From Laccaria trichodermophora (lineage: Eukaryota; Basidiomycota; Agaricomycetes; Agaricales; Hydnangiaceae), in contig JACTVC010000023.1 in NCBI GenBank assembly GCA_018417955.1, positions 186,001-250,000 of the forward strand: DNA of 64,000 nucleotides, read 5' to 3'. The translations under genes and the position numbers were made by a program. Shown in pieces: positions 22,893 through 34,925 of the stretch; the first letter of the stretch is position 1; each line of letters starts with the position of its first letter. A model generated the notes under the pieces. It worked only from the letters and a program-made list of their open reading frames with translations. It was not told the origin of the DNA and searched no databases.

Positions 22893-23723
22893 TCCTCTGG
22901 TGAGTTTGTCATTGGGTCGGTATAGAGGTAATACTCATGCCTCATAGGTACGCAACCTGCCACGAACGCAGTGTGGATGACAGGCTTCGACATACGTCTC
23001 ACTGCTTGCCACCGATGTGGCACCTACAAGGAAGGGTAGTCAATACCCATATCCTTGTGAGCCTCGTCGGTCTCTCCATGTCCTCACCCCGCGATACTTT
23101 TTCCTATGAACGGTCGTCCTCCTGCTTACGATGTGATCTACGGAAGCAGAGACGATGATGTCGGGACTGCTAATCAATACGATGGTGGACTGAGTAGGAC
23201 TTTGGGATTGAGTAGTATTTGCTCCCTCCGGTCTCCAGACAGTTGTAGTATTTATATGGACTCGGAGAGTATCATGATCTTGCCTGGATGAATCGCACAT
23301 AGTTGAGGAAGTCTGCGTCGTCAAAACCTGTCCCCTTCACCCTGATTTTCGAATGGACAATATCAACCTTGTGAAACTGCAATAAGAAACGCTTGGGGGA
23401 TGGTTGAATTACGAAAGTTTGCAACGAGTTCATGTAAAGATCAAACGAATTAGTACGATGGATTTGTTTGGTCGTCGTTGTGAAGAGAATGACCAAACAT
23501 ATTTCTTGCCAGCACCCACCACCTCGCACGAACTGGTCGGACGCGCGACGATTTCGGGAATGCAACGGAGGTGCGCATAATGCGCTATAGATTAACGTTG
23601 AAATTGGTGCGCCAACCTTTTTTTTCAGTCATGCAAAATCCTGAAAATCGAAGGCCTCCTGCTCTCCCAAGTCAAAGCTTTGGAGGACAATCTTAGACCA
23701 GCCTCGGGGACCGAATAGCGGTC
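22893..23723. other. Intergenic, no gene recognised
   Basis: Short frames only. I could not connect any of them to the neighbouring genes. Confidence 0.4.
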
Positions 23724-24910
23724 ATGAAAGTTGTTCTCAGATGTAGCACCATGCCATTATCCGTTTCCGTGGTCGCCTCCTTCACTCGTCTCAAGAATCC
23801 TCGGGAGGTCTCTAGGGCGTTTCATTGGGGCCAAGTTCGAAGATCTCGAGCTGCTTTAAAGCACGATGACCCTTTACGACTTGCAGACTTGGATCGCAGA
23901 TTCTTGGACCCCCTGCCGATTGCGTCATCCCCGAGCATGTGCACGGAACTTCACCACGAAATATCCACACTTGACCCAAAGAGTCTGAAGCAAGCTGACT
24001 ACATTGACGTCTCAAACTATGACCAGATCTCTATCCACCCGTCATCAGCACCATATCCAGCCCTTCCACCTGGCACGTTCCGATCGATGCCGTCCTCCTG
24101 TAGAATCGAGTACGAGCCTACGGTGGTCGCGACCCCAACTGGGATCTTCTTTTCTTCCTCCACATTTCCGCCGGGCACCTCCGGCTTCCTATACTTTTAC
24201 ATGCCCTCAAACGGAGTCGTCATAGGCAGTGAACTACGTTTTAGGATCACTTCCAGCGACGATCCCCATGCCTTCAAAGACGGACAAGACCTAATAGCAC
24301 CGGATGGAACTACATGGAGAATACCACTCCTCACGTTGTGCCGACGGCGTTTGCTCTATGGGCTGTACCAACGAGCGCAGTTAGATGGGTTTATCCCTAA
24401 AATACTGGTCCCCCGACTTCGCGACCTCGCAGAACGGTGTCCTGTCAACCGCAGGAGCATAGTGCTGCACTCGCTCAGGCAGCCTTTTCATCTATCCTTT
24501 AACACGACTGTGCTCAGGTTCTGGGTCGCGACTGATAACGGCTGTATCAAGGTGTCCATTACAAACCCGTTCCATATCGGAGCTCAACTGCCCCGTCCGC
24601 CATACACCGGTGAGTGCTCTCCTTCTTACCCCACAGCGTAATATTGATGATTGTTGCATTAGGCAGTGGCATCGTCCAGCTCGAGCCCTCTTCTCTCAGG
24701 CGACACCAGCACTTCCGGAAACTTGTGTTACGAATTCTAAAAATTACAAAGGACGAAACATACAAGGGTTTTGACAAACCAAAGGAAGGCGAGCTGATGA
24801 GGAGACATCACCGCCTTGGCCAACACAAGATTTGGAGCCTTGACGTTGATTCACCACCCGAGTCGGTGCGACACCCCGAGGCGCTTAAGTTCCTTTATCA
24901 ATCGTCCTAA
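23724..24910 (+). CDS. Hypothetical protein, two exons
   Basis: Exons 23724-24609 and 24663-24910 flank a 53-bp GT-AG intron in phase 1 and encode 377 residues. I do not recognise a named domain. The central block (SGFLYFYMPSNGVVIGSELR ... SDDPHAFKDGQDL ... DGTTWRIPLLTLC) is compact with alternating hydrophobic residues, reminiscent of agaricomycete orphan families. No signal peptide or membrane segment is evident. A further open block begins just downstream (GFEDRENRSIRTSSSKW near 24930), so the true 3' end may lie further right than the stop given here. Confidence 0.6.
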
Positions 24911-25983
24911 ACCGCAGGTACGAGCATGGGTTCGAAGATCGAGAAAACAGGTCGATCAGGACGTCCTCCTCCAAATGGTCGCCTTCACAGGACAAAGACG
25001 TCGAATGTCGCATCGGGCAGCACGAACGTCGATGCATACACAACATCCCCTTCTCTCCAGACTATGATTGGACTTTGGTCAGGGCGTACGGGTATGTACG
25101 CGCAATGTCTTCTTTCCTTCCGGAGCCTTCTTGGACAAGACGAATATTTGTGGATGCGTCCTTCTTAACCAGTCACAGGATGGATAACCGCATACACATA
25201 CAGTCGTCTACGTTCAACATTCTCCGACTTTCCCAGAAGCCTCTACGCATAGATTTGGAAAAAGATCGCAGGGCTCGGTTGGAGGTTAGGATGTGGTATG
25301 AGGGCGGCGGTTTCGAAGCTGAAGATGAAAAAACCGAGACAGCTCTGCATTGACTCTGGGCTATCCCTGTGGTCCTGGAGCACGTTACCTTGTTGTCAGC
25401 TCTTAAGCCCTTGACATCAACATGGTCGTACTAATTTTCATGTAGACACACTTTACACGTAAAGACGTTTTCCACCACTCTCAAGTTTGCCCATTCGATA
25501 TTTCGTAACCAACAGGACAGTAATTAGATCGATCAACATGACCAACCCTGCAAGTAGGAGAACTTGAACAAGTTCATCAACCTTCCTCCAAGACCGTTGA
25601 GCCAATTGCATCCGCATCGCCAATCCATATCTCAATGTGTGGATATCCAATATATGTGAACATCATGATGTTTGGTCCATTTCCGCGTCAGCGATGCTGC
25701 AGGCTGCATGTCGTTGGTTCATTTCGGACAGCGTAGTATGGGCCGAAAGATGATAGCCGCACTGCGTCTTTGGGTCACAGGAGCTCTACACGCCACTCCC
25801 CACAATGAATCTATCGAAGCTCCTCTCCTGCTAGATCCTGCCTAATTCAATCCCTGCCCCGTTTTCGGTAGAAACTAGCTCAATCACAACGAAACTTAGA
25901 GTTTTTCATAACACTCCCAACAACCAATCTTTCGAAAGCATCGTCCACATCCTAAGCCTAGCCTATCCAGTCTAGCTCAATCC
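24911..25983. other. Intergenic
   Basis: A possible extra exon of the preceding gene lies near 24920-25090. From about 25740 the sequence belongs to a duplicated block that recurs near 33840. No independent gene is supported. Confidence 0.4.
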
Positions 25984-26330
25984 CTACCCCGTTTTCGGGA
26001 CTCCGACTGCAATACATCTACCCTTCAAGATGGGGAAACTAGTTCAATCACGACGAAACTGCCTAGGCATATCACACTTACGGCTAAGCCCCATGGGATG
26101 CAGAATGATCCCTGACAACAAGTATTCGGTCCATTTGGATCGAACTTGCAATCCTCATCTTTGGCGATGCAGTTCGCGGAGTCAGGCACAATCAAGCGCT
26201 GCGCCAGCTTGCTTGCCGTTGACCGAAATGGCCCCTTCATGGCAGCGTCTAAATCCTCCACATTGGATGGTGCTGCGATGACGGTGCCAGCGACGGCGAG
26301 GAAGAAAGCAAAAGAGACGAGTCCTTGCAT
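25984..26330 (-). CDS. Small secreted six-cysteine (knottin-like) protein, copy 1
   Basis: Exons 26330-26082 and 26022-25984 flank a 59-bp GT-AG intron, phase 0, giving 95 residues. A clear signal peptide (MQGLVSFAFFLAVAGTVIAA) leads into a propeptide-like stretch. The mature tail has the six-cysteine order C-C-CC-C-C (NCIAKDEDC, TCC, FC and, only after splicing, RC). That order fits an inhibitor-cystine-knot scaffold, but disulfides are inferred. Function is unknown; small secreted proteins of this kind are common in fungi. A transposon is inserted 10 bp upstream of the start codon, between 26340 and 33115, so the native promoter is displaced by about 6.8 kb. Confidence 0.8.
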
Positions 26331-26339
26331 TATTTGGCT

Positions 26340-26347
26340 GTTTCAAT
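26340..26347. repeat. Left 8-bp target-site duplication (GTTTCAAT)
   Basis: Identical to the 8 bp directly after the right terminus at 33108-33115. Confidence 0.9.
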
Positions 26348-26703
26348 CAAGGGGGCCCCGGGATGTCGACCCGTGACCCGAGGTAGGAGGGGGGGGGGAT
26401 CTCTGGCAGGCCTTAAAAAAATTTAATATATTTGCTTCGAAAATCTATTTTTGGGGCGCTGTAGCAACGCTAGATGCATCAGCGACACCTCCAATACGGT
26501 TGGACGGTTGATGAGTTACAATCGAAGTCAGTGTGCTCAGAGAAATATGAATTTTTTGAAATGTGTCGTTCCTCCCCTCTTTGAAGTCTTTCTCGCTCAA
26601 CTCAAACTCGCATGGCAAAAACAAAGGTGAGATAAAGCTGAAGGTGTATTATTGAAGATTTACATGGTTTTAGAATAAAAATCGAGTCAAGTACGATGAC
26701 TCA

Positions 26704-26930
26704 GGGGGCACGGTGGCTCAGGTGGCACCATCGTTTGTCTGGCTTGGGTCCGCAAGGTCTCAAGTTCGATCCCCCGCATGTGGAAAACAACTTAGACACC
26801 ATGTGCATTCAACGCCCCCGGGAGACGCCGAGACGGGTCAGGTGTATGGGAAGGTGACGCGGTCTGTTGTATAGACCCTGATGCCGAATATGACGTACCC
26901 ACACCCCCCGATCACAATGATATCACGGCC
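26704..26930 (+). repeat. tRNA-derived SINE-like sequence
   Basis: The head (26704-26780) looks like a tRNA. A-box TGGCTCAGGTGG lies at about 26713-26724 and B-box AAGTTCGATCCC at 26761-26772, with the GGGGGC start pairing with CCCCC after the B-box. No complete cloverleaf is retained and a non-tRNA body follows, so it is a SINE rather than a tRNA gene. It lies inside the transposon. The right limit is approximate. Confidence 0.6.
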
Positions 26931-27514
26931 ACGTTTACTCCTCTTATCTTGGAAAAAGAAGATTTGCCGAAGAAGCAGACTGGAAGGCTTGGGACGGGCC
27001 CTAGTGGCTGACAAATGATGTGCGAAAATCACGGAGTCGAGGCTGGTAAACCAGTCCCCTTGCCGATCAACAAACACCAATATGCCGAAGGGTTGGGTTA
27101 TTCCACACATCTACCGATTAGGCCTGAACGAAAATCTGAGGGGGCGTGAGGCCTCTGCTTGAGGAAAGAACTAAGGTTAAATGGGGTTAGTCTTACAGGG
27201 TTAGGGGGTTTCCCCACAAGAATGCCTGCCGGCGATAGCCACATGATGGTGTGCCGTGAGATCTAGGTGCGGTGATAAGGTAGCTCAGGGAGTAAAAGAA
27301 GCGATCGAGTTCCTACGCTTGTAAGGGTTAAGCCATGGGCCCCCCTGAAAGTCCTGATTAGTGTTACAAACGGAAAGTCACGAAAGCGGGCATAAACGGC
27401 GGGACAGTTACGTAGTTAAGGTAGCTCATACCCACGAAAAGTCCCGGTCTACATACTATCGTCATGTAACGTGATCGTTAGATTATCTCCGAATAATCAT
27501 TGACATACACACAC

Positions 27515-30500
27515 GATGACTCAACAACAGTGCTGTGTCCCGAATGCAACACAAATGTTAACGTTGGAACCGCTGGGCCCGCTGGCCTCGAGCAGCACCT
27601 TGGGAAGGGTCCTTGTCGGGATGCGCGCCAAAAGAGGGAACAGGAGAAAAATACACGCACATTGTTCGACTTTGGGGTGAAGAAAAACAAGGATGCAGGT
27701 GCCAGAAACTCCCCAGTTGCAGGAAGCTCATCATCGAAGGGCCAGCTCGCTTTTCCTGCTCCTATCATTGTTCAACCACTAGTCAGGCCAGCTAGTAAAT
27801 CAAACCATCAGAAACTCGACCTGCAGACCCCAGAGCGCAAGGGGTGTTCGTTGGGGTGGAAATTGATAGGGGAGCTAAGAACGGCTGCAGAAAACATGGG
27901 ACCGGATATACCGACTGCGAGAGCTGATGACGAGATATCTGGATTCGGAAGGGCGCAGGCTGAGGCTCAATGTGTAGGCGTGGCCGACGATGAGATCTGG
28001 GAGACAGTAAATCCCGGCCTTGACAGGTTTCTCGGATTTGGGAGATCTTCAGACGATGTTGTGTCGGTAATTCGTGGCGGAGAAATGGGCGTGGAGGGCT
28101 TCTGTGGCTATCTGGAGTATCTCGTTGAGGAGAAGGGGGTAGGAGGCGGCTTACTCGAGGGAAAGGTGAAGGTGTTGATCGACGCGATAAACAAGACGTA
28201 TGACATTTTTTCCTGCAAAAAATCATTGATCGCAACTCTTCCTAGACCCAGTGTTATCAAGGGAAACTTACCACAATCTAGCGTACTCGAACCGTACGGG
28301 GATATTGTTGAAAAGGACGGAACTTCTGCCCAACCCATCGATGTCGACTGCGATGTTCTAGTTGATCATTCGGCGGTAGTAACAACACCCGTGGGATGTC
28401 CTGAACCTTGCGCCGGAGTACATCTGTCGCTGCCAAGTGGGGTTAGCCCCTACAGTGCTTATCCATTCAAACTTCACGATAAATTCCCCCTACCTTGGGA
28501 TATCCGCATCACCAATCACCAACTATGGGTTCAATCAATACATTGCTTGAGGGTCGTTGGTCGAGATGGATGCCGTCCATGCCGTGAACTGTTCTTGAAC
28601 GATGTTATGGAGGGGATACTTCGTCGCATTCAGGCTGGTGTCCATGAAAATACGCCATTGGCGTACCAGCCTATCGATGGTTTGATAGAGCTAGTTAGAC
28701 GCAAAACTCAGGCATTGGACGCACTTCGATTCACAAAACTCACCATGGCCCGAAAGCTGGTCGTTCGGGCAAAATCGCTTGACACGCATAAACAGTTTGT
28801 GATGGCGCTGGGTGACAGCAAGGTCAATCGGATTGATGCCTTGATTAGGGCGGGTCTGAAGAAGGAAAGAGGAATTCATGGCATGATGGAGCTCCTGGAT
28901 CGCGCAAACAAGGGCTTATATACACCAAAGAACTTCACGGAAGAAGAACTACAGCGTGGGCTTTTGTTTCTTCGCCTGGGTGGTTCGCGCGTTGCCGACC
29001 TTGCCCACAAATCACTCGGATCTCCGGCAAAATCAACCCTGAAACGCAGCTCGGCCGTCACCACATTATCTCCATCTGCAAGCACTCCCACAAAGTCGGA
29101 GCTACGGGGTAACGTCCAGGCTATCTTCAAAGATACAAATTTAGACCCAAACTATGGATATGTTCTCATGATCGACGAACTGAAGGTTGAAGAACGCCCT
29201 CGATGGGACGACAATACAAATAAAATCCTGGGGCTTTGTCGTGAACATACCGGCCATATCGATCTCGACTTTGCCTCGATTGAGGTACCCAAGGAACTCT
29301 TTCAAGGCATCCTTGATAATGATATTCACTGGGCAACCGAAGTAAGTCATTCATCTGTACTTGCCTCGAAGTCAAAAATTCAAAAACTAACATACTATAC
29401 AGGCGACCGTCTTCTCATTTGGAATTTTGTCAGGCGACAGACATGAGTATGGTTCGCGGCCATTTGGTATCTCGGGTACCTGTAAAAGGGAGAAGGCAGA
29501 TCCTCATGCTGCTCTCATCCAAACCGTCATCGACGTTTGCGACGAAGAGGCAGAAATAATTGGGCCAACCCTTTACTGCGTCGCATCAGATGGCGAAAGT
29601 TGTCGGGGTTCCGCGCTCATGCTTCTGACCCATAAAAGGCTACTGTCTCCATCGTCTCCAATTTTTCCACATCTGTCGCCTTTGCGGCTCATGAATCTCA
29701 TGGTCGGTGATAATAACCTCACAGCCGACAAAGACTACAAGCACATCATGAAGCGTTTACGGAACCTGTTGTTACGGAAAATGGGTATCATGGTCAATGG
29801 TGTTCACGTTACCCTTGCCTTGTTACGTTTCCACCTGAAGCAAAACGGAGTTCCGAAACACCGTCTTGACTATCTTCTCAACCCCTCTGACCGCCAGAAT
29901 GTTCCACTCTGTTATTCTTTACTGAAGGAGGTCTGGTCATTGCCTGAACCACGTGTAGAGTCCGATACGCCCAGCTTTGTTTCAACTCGCCACGCTCTTC
30001 AGCTGCTCGGTTCACTTTTTCGCCACATTGTGATTCCCTTCATTCAAATCAACCTCAGCTTGCACGAACAACTTACCCACCTAAGCGCTGCCGCCCACCT
30101 CTCAACTTTCCTTTTTACGGTCAACGGCGCACGAAGCAAAGCTCTGCAATCATTGACGTTTCGTGATATTATTTTACTTGTGAAGAACGCCTACTTTTGC
30201 ATCGCGAAGACCAAAGTTAGCTCGTCGGATAGCAAGTTCTACCTTATACTTCTTGGGACAGACCGCCTTGAATCGACATTCGGCCTTGTCAGATCAATGG
30301 TTGGGACTGACAAAAATGCCGATATCCTCCAGCTTTCCACACGCCTCTCACATGCTGTCGAATGTCTGAATATATTCGAGAAACACCCTGAATGGGACCG
30401 TGGCCCAAAGCGACTCAAGCTTATGGCTGTTACGGATGGAAATGGTGATGTTGTAGCGAAGGTTGACCACATAAACCCAAGCTCATGGACGGGCGATGTC

Positions 30501-32896
30501 CGAGTTTCCAATGTTTCTTTGGCGACATCTTGGAATCTTGGCCGAAAGATGGTCCAATCCGCATTCCCAATGCACAAAGATCAACATAAAATCGGCACTT
30601 TGCTTTCAGGGCTTGATGAAGCAGGCTTGGATATGGCTGCTCCATTTGGCATTGATCTCGAAGACGAGGAACCCCCTGAAGAGGATGAAATGGATGAAAA
30701 CGACGATGTGCATGAAAATGCACCTGAACGTGAACGATTCGATTTGGAGCAGCCAGCCTTTGGCGTAGGAGAAGCTCCACTTCTTGACCTCGAGGACCAT
30801 GTCGCTATTGAAAGTAACCGCGATGGGAAAGGAAAATTTGATCCTTTTGTTGAAGTTGACGGCAAGATGGTCTCAAAACCTCGTGCATTGCGAGAATTGT
30901 GGAAAGCCCTGATCTCGTCACGTCCGGGATCAACTGATCGTCTCGGTCGAGTTGCAGGCCTTACCAGGTTTACTGTCAATGCACCTTCAACTGCCGACGA
31001 GAGCTCACTTTCCGTTGGGGTTATATCTGACAAACGTTCCTTATTTGTCGGCGACCCTGTGGCAACGTTGATCAAGTGCGAAGGGAATCTCTTCCTTGCA
31101 ATCGTTCAAGTTAACGACATCATTATTGATCGCGTGTCTGTTTTGGAGATCAGGCCCGATTTTCTTCTTGAGTCGACGGTCATGGTTCAATTTCAGATAT
31201 ACCAACTGCTGGAAGTAACTGATCCCAGTGATCCAGACCACAACGACGCCGACTGGAAGTGGAACCGTTCTATGGAAAAGTTGGTTCTGAAAACTCGAGG
31301 TTGTTGCATCCAAGTCATAGATCCTGCCGTGTCGACCCGTGTATCTTTTGAGCCAGTATATTTATTCAAGACTGACGAGTTGCGCGGTCTTGCGGCATCT
31401 CTTTTTGATTCAATATCAGCAGAGGAGCGATTGCGAATTCCAAAGGTCAAGCGGTCAGATTGTTTTCCATATCAATATCAAGGTACGCAAATAGTTTAAT
31501 CGTGATTCGTCATGACATGTACTCATCCCATTCCTGGAACAAAGGGCAGGCCGCTTTTATTTGCGAGGGTGAAGGCATGGATAGAAGAATTCCTGACGTG
31601 GAATCTGACCATTGCCCTCAATGCCGTCCAACCTTTTCTTGGGATCGCAAGAACCCGCATAAGTTGCTCGAGCACGTTGGCGCCCATCTTCTTTTAGACA
31701 ATTCCCTTGACACGTCACTTGAACTATGTGGCCTTTGCTTTCGTCCATCTCCTCTCTGCGTTTTCTACCTACGAAAAGGAAAGGGAGTTGGCGCGTCGCA
31801 ACAAATCGACTTCGAAAGATCGCGCTGTCCTAATCTCATCAAACCATTTTCTTACCAGTCAGCCGCCACAGAATCAACCAGCTCCCCGTGTACCAATGTG
31901 CCGGTTGTGTGTCATCTCTGTCCTTCGAGTTCAGGTGCCGTCTGGAAGTACAATATGAAAGCCCACTTCAAAAATAGCCATCCAACTTTGAAGTTCCAGG
32001 ATTTCTCGGCTCCATTCGCAATATCCAACTCAGAGCAGAAGGGTCTTGCAAACGTTTGGGGGAAAAGGTATAAAAAGAGAAGAAATAACAAAAGAACAAA
32101 GCCCAAAAGACCGCTGGCCATCTCCGAAGCTCATAGCACTCGGCAAGTCTTTTCGTGAGTGTATTTTAGCCTTTGTCATCGTCGTTCATGTCCTCGACGA
32201 CACCACTTTGTTTATCTAGAAATATCATAACGGATCATCCGGCTGTCATGGAAGTATCAGAAAATGAAGACCGAGATGTGGCATTTCCATCTGACTCGGA
32301 ATCCAGCTCGAATTCCGACTCGGATGACGATGAACAAGATTCTGACATTTATGAACCAGACGATTGTGTTGTAACGCAAGAACTTGCAGTCCATTCTGTA
32401 GATTCACAACCCCCGGTGACTGAAATCGAAACACCTCAAGACGATGAAGAGTCTGCAACCAGTAAGTTATTCGGTAATTCCTTCTGAGTCTGACCAACAT
32501 GACACACTTGTACTAGCCTCCGGGTCCACATCGGCGGTGACTGGATCCCATGCCCTAATCGCAACAAATCAAACCGAATTCAGTCTTGATCCACTTCCGA
32601 CGCGTCGTGGACGTATTCGAAGGACTCGGGATATGGCGGACATATACGCCTGCATTTGCGGGAACGTTGTTGAGAGCGAGGCAAGGGTTCAGGGCTCGAG
32701 TACTGCTATGCGCTGCGAGTTTAATGGGTGCGAAACATCTTGGGTAAGTTATTCGCGACGTTTACTTGCGATTCAAATTTAACTTGAATGTTGTCGTTGC
32801 GAACAGTTTCACCTTGCTTGTTTCAACTATATCTGCGCCCCAAGAAAATGGCGTTGTGAGCTCCACGAACGCACAAAGCGCGCCCGTATGGCTTGA
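27515..32896 (+). CDS. DUF6589-like putative transposase with BED-like, C2H2 and PHD-like zinc modules
   Basis: The long gene of the 6760-bp transposon. The first reliable exon ends at 29341 (intron 29342-29402), the second ends in CCATATCAATATCAAG near 31490, and at least four shorter exons follow to the stop at 32894-32896. N-terminal CPECN ... LEQHLGKGPC is a BED-like zinc module. The core includes MIDELKVEERPRWDDN, CVASDGES, LMVGDNNLTADKDYKHIMK, RLRNLLLRK and LLGTDRLESTFGLVR, conserved acidic positions suiting a DDE nuclease. I place it in the agaricomycete-expanded DUF6589 family from memory. C-terminal modules are C2H2 (CPQCRPTFSW, CHLCPSSS) and PHD-like (CICGNVVE, CEFNGCETSW, FHLACFNY, RCELH). 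No in-frame ATG precedes the first zinc motif; the start may lie in an undetected 5' exon. Confidence 0.75.
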
Positions 32897-33107
32897 CAGG
32901 TATGCTAAACTGTGGTACGACACCGTTGCGTAGATGCCTTGTTCTTGAAATATTATTTTTTCTTGATATACCTAATATGGATATGTTTTTCCTTGAAATA
33001 TATATGACATATCCATTTTAGGCCTCAGAGAGGGGGGGGGGAGGTCCGAAATGGCTTAGAAAAAAAAATCTACCCCGTGTTGTTTCTGAAATCCCGGGGC
33101 CCCCTTG

Positions 33108-33115
33108 GTTTCAAT
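33108..33115. repeat. Right 8-bp target-site duplication (GTTTCAAT)
   Basis: Matches 26340-26347 exactly. The sequence after it continues the promoter interrupted on the left, as shown by similarity to the promoter of copy 2 near 34408. Confidence 0.9.
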
Positions 33116-33760
33116 ATGCTTGTGGACGGTTTAAGGATGGGGTTATTGATGGGGTGAGGTTGGCTTTTATACGGACGGACGTAACTCTGACTTGCCAGTT
33201 ACTCTACCTCAAGACGTGTGGTTACTCTACGGCTCTTGATTCTTCAAGTTGATGAGGAAGACAACTTTACTTTTTTGTGTATTCAAGCCGTGGATAACCT
33301 TGTGATCATTGACTCTTCGCTGATTCTACCGAGCCCTCGCTCCATCAGTAAAGTTTGCTGAAAGTTGGATGAACGAACCAACACAAGTAAACCGCTCAAG
33401 TAAGGCGCTTCTAAGCGGCCTGCATTTGATTGACTGGTTGCTCGCTCGAAGAAAGCTCTCTAAACAGTTACTTCACAGTGCTTGGCGAGGAAATCGGTTT
33501 TCCCGAGAATTCGTGGGGAGTTGGAAGGTGATGATTATGAACATTGAAGAGCAAATGAAACTGGCCATTTTGAATGAGGCCTAAGGCTAAAAAATGTGGT
33601 TAACATGTATGCGCAGTGAGCTGACCATAGCTGACACAATGAAGACCGCGGCAGTGCTTGATTTACAAAACTTCCCTAAATTTCGCGAGAACTTCAACCA
33701 ACTCTCTCTTGAACAACAACGGAATATGAGCCTCTCGTTTTCGTGAGTTTTCTTCTTACT
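33116..33760 (+). pseudogene. Displaced promoter of secreted-protein copy 1 and truncated NOP12 5' end
   Basis: 33116-33350 aligns by eye with the region upstream of copy 2 (34408 onward). 33400-33745 aligns with the region upstream of NOP12 (35330-35700), including a start-like ATGAGCCTCTCG. After that point NOP12 homology stops. It is therefore a duplicated 5' fragment of NOP12 and its promoter, not a gene. Confidence 0.6.
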
Positions 33761-34001
33761 TTTACGATTCCGTCTTTCAAAGTTCGCTCATTGCTGTGCA
33801 ACAGCAGTGGTTGAGCCAATTGCATACCGCAGTGCCGCTAGTTATGACCAAAAGATGATAGCTGCTTTCTTCCGCACTGAGTCTTTGAATCACAGGAGCT
33901 CTACTACACGCCATTCCTCACAATCGATCTATCGAAGGATATCGTCCGGATCCTATCCAACAGCATCGTCCAGATCCTAAGCCTAGCCTATCCAGTCTAG
34001 C

Positions 34002-34393
34002 TCACTCCCCACCCGGTTTTTGGGACTTCGGCCCAATACATCTACCCTACAAGATGGGGAAACTAGCTCAATCACGACGAAACTGCCCAAGCATATCACA
34101 CTTACGAATGAACCGAATGGGATGCAGTATAATCCTCGACAACAAAGATCCGGTCCAATTGCATCGCAATCGCCATCTGGGCCAACGCAATTCGCGGAGT
34201 CAGGCACAATCAAGCGTTGCGCAAGCTTGCTTGCCGTTGACCGCAATGGCCCCTTCATGGCAGTGTGTGAATCATCCGCGTTAAGAGGGGCGTGCTCCGA
34301 GGAACGAACGAAGTTAGGGTCCACATTGGATGGTGCTGCAATGACGATACCAGCAATGGCGAGGAGGAAAGCAAAAGAAACGGGTCCTTGCAT
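34002..34393 (-). CDS. Small secreted six-cysteine (knottin-like) protein, copy 2
   Basis: Exons 34393-34106 and 34046-34002 give 110 residues with the same intron position and phase as copy 1. The signal peptide is MQGPVSFAFLLAIAGIVIAA. The propeptide is about 15 residues longer than in copy 1. The mature region again has C-C-CC-C-C (NCVGPDGDC, LCC, YC and RC after the intron). It is a tandem paralog of copy 1 with its promoter uninterrupted. No known function; extracellular location inferred from the signal peptide. Confidence 0.8.
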
Positions 34394-34925
34394 TATTTGG
34401 CTACCTTGATATGCTGGTGAACGGCTTAGGGACGGGGTTAGTGATCAAGATGAGGTTGGCTTTTACATAGCCAAGGCGCTTCGAAACGCAATGGACCTAA
34501 CTGACTTGCCAGTTACTTTAAGACGTGTGGTTGCTCCACAGTTCTTAATTCTCAGTTGATGAGGAAAACAACTTTACTTTTTTGTATCCAAGCAGTGGAT
34601 GACCTTGTGGCCATTGACTCTTCGCTGATTCTACCGAGCCCTCGAGCCATCAGTAATAGCTTGCTGAAAGTTGGGCAAACGAACCAAACGGTCCTCTGCA
34701 TCGAAATCACGGAAGTTGGCTCACTGGCCGCTTTCAAGTTGGGGTCCGCTTATCGACTCAAATGTACCCCATTTCTCATCTACGCACAGGAATACAATGG
34801 ATTATCGAAACCCTATTACGACCCTGTGGTTCATCGCGACCCAGAAATATTTCCGCCTACTAACGCCCAAAGGAAACACATGTGCCTGGCTTGTGCTTCA
34901 AGAAAACAAAAACGAAAAAGAAGAA

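Larger units (their letters stand above)
26348..33107 (+). mobile_element. Complete 6760-bp TIR transposon encoding a DUF6589-like protein
   Basis: The left end reads CAAGGGGGCCCCGGGAT and the right end is its exact reverse complement (17 bp). Both ends are flanked by GTTTCAAT, a perfect 8-bp target duplication. The interior holds one long multi-exon gene (about 27515-32896) and a tRNA-derived SINE near the left end. Perfect TIRs and TSD indicate recent insertion. Eight-bp duplications occur in hAT, P and KDZ superfamilies. A shorter element at 44463-46428 shares the terminal CAAGGGGGC and a right-end GGGGT(A/C)GA plus T-tract, so it is a relative. The encoded protein is the obvious transposase candidate. 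Confidence 0.9.

Noticed and set aside
26704..26780. Possible tRNA gene
   Set aside because: Has A and B boxes but no consistent anticodon stem or acceptor pairing, and it continues into a non-tRNA body, which fits a SINE.
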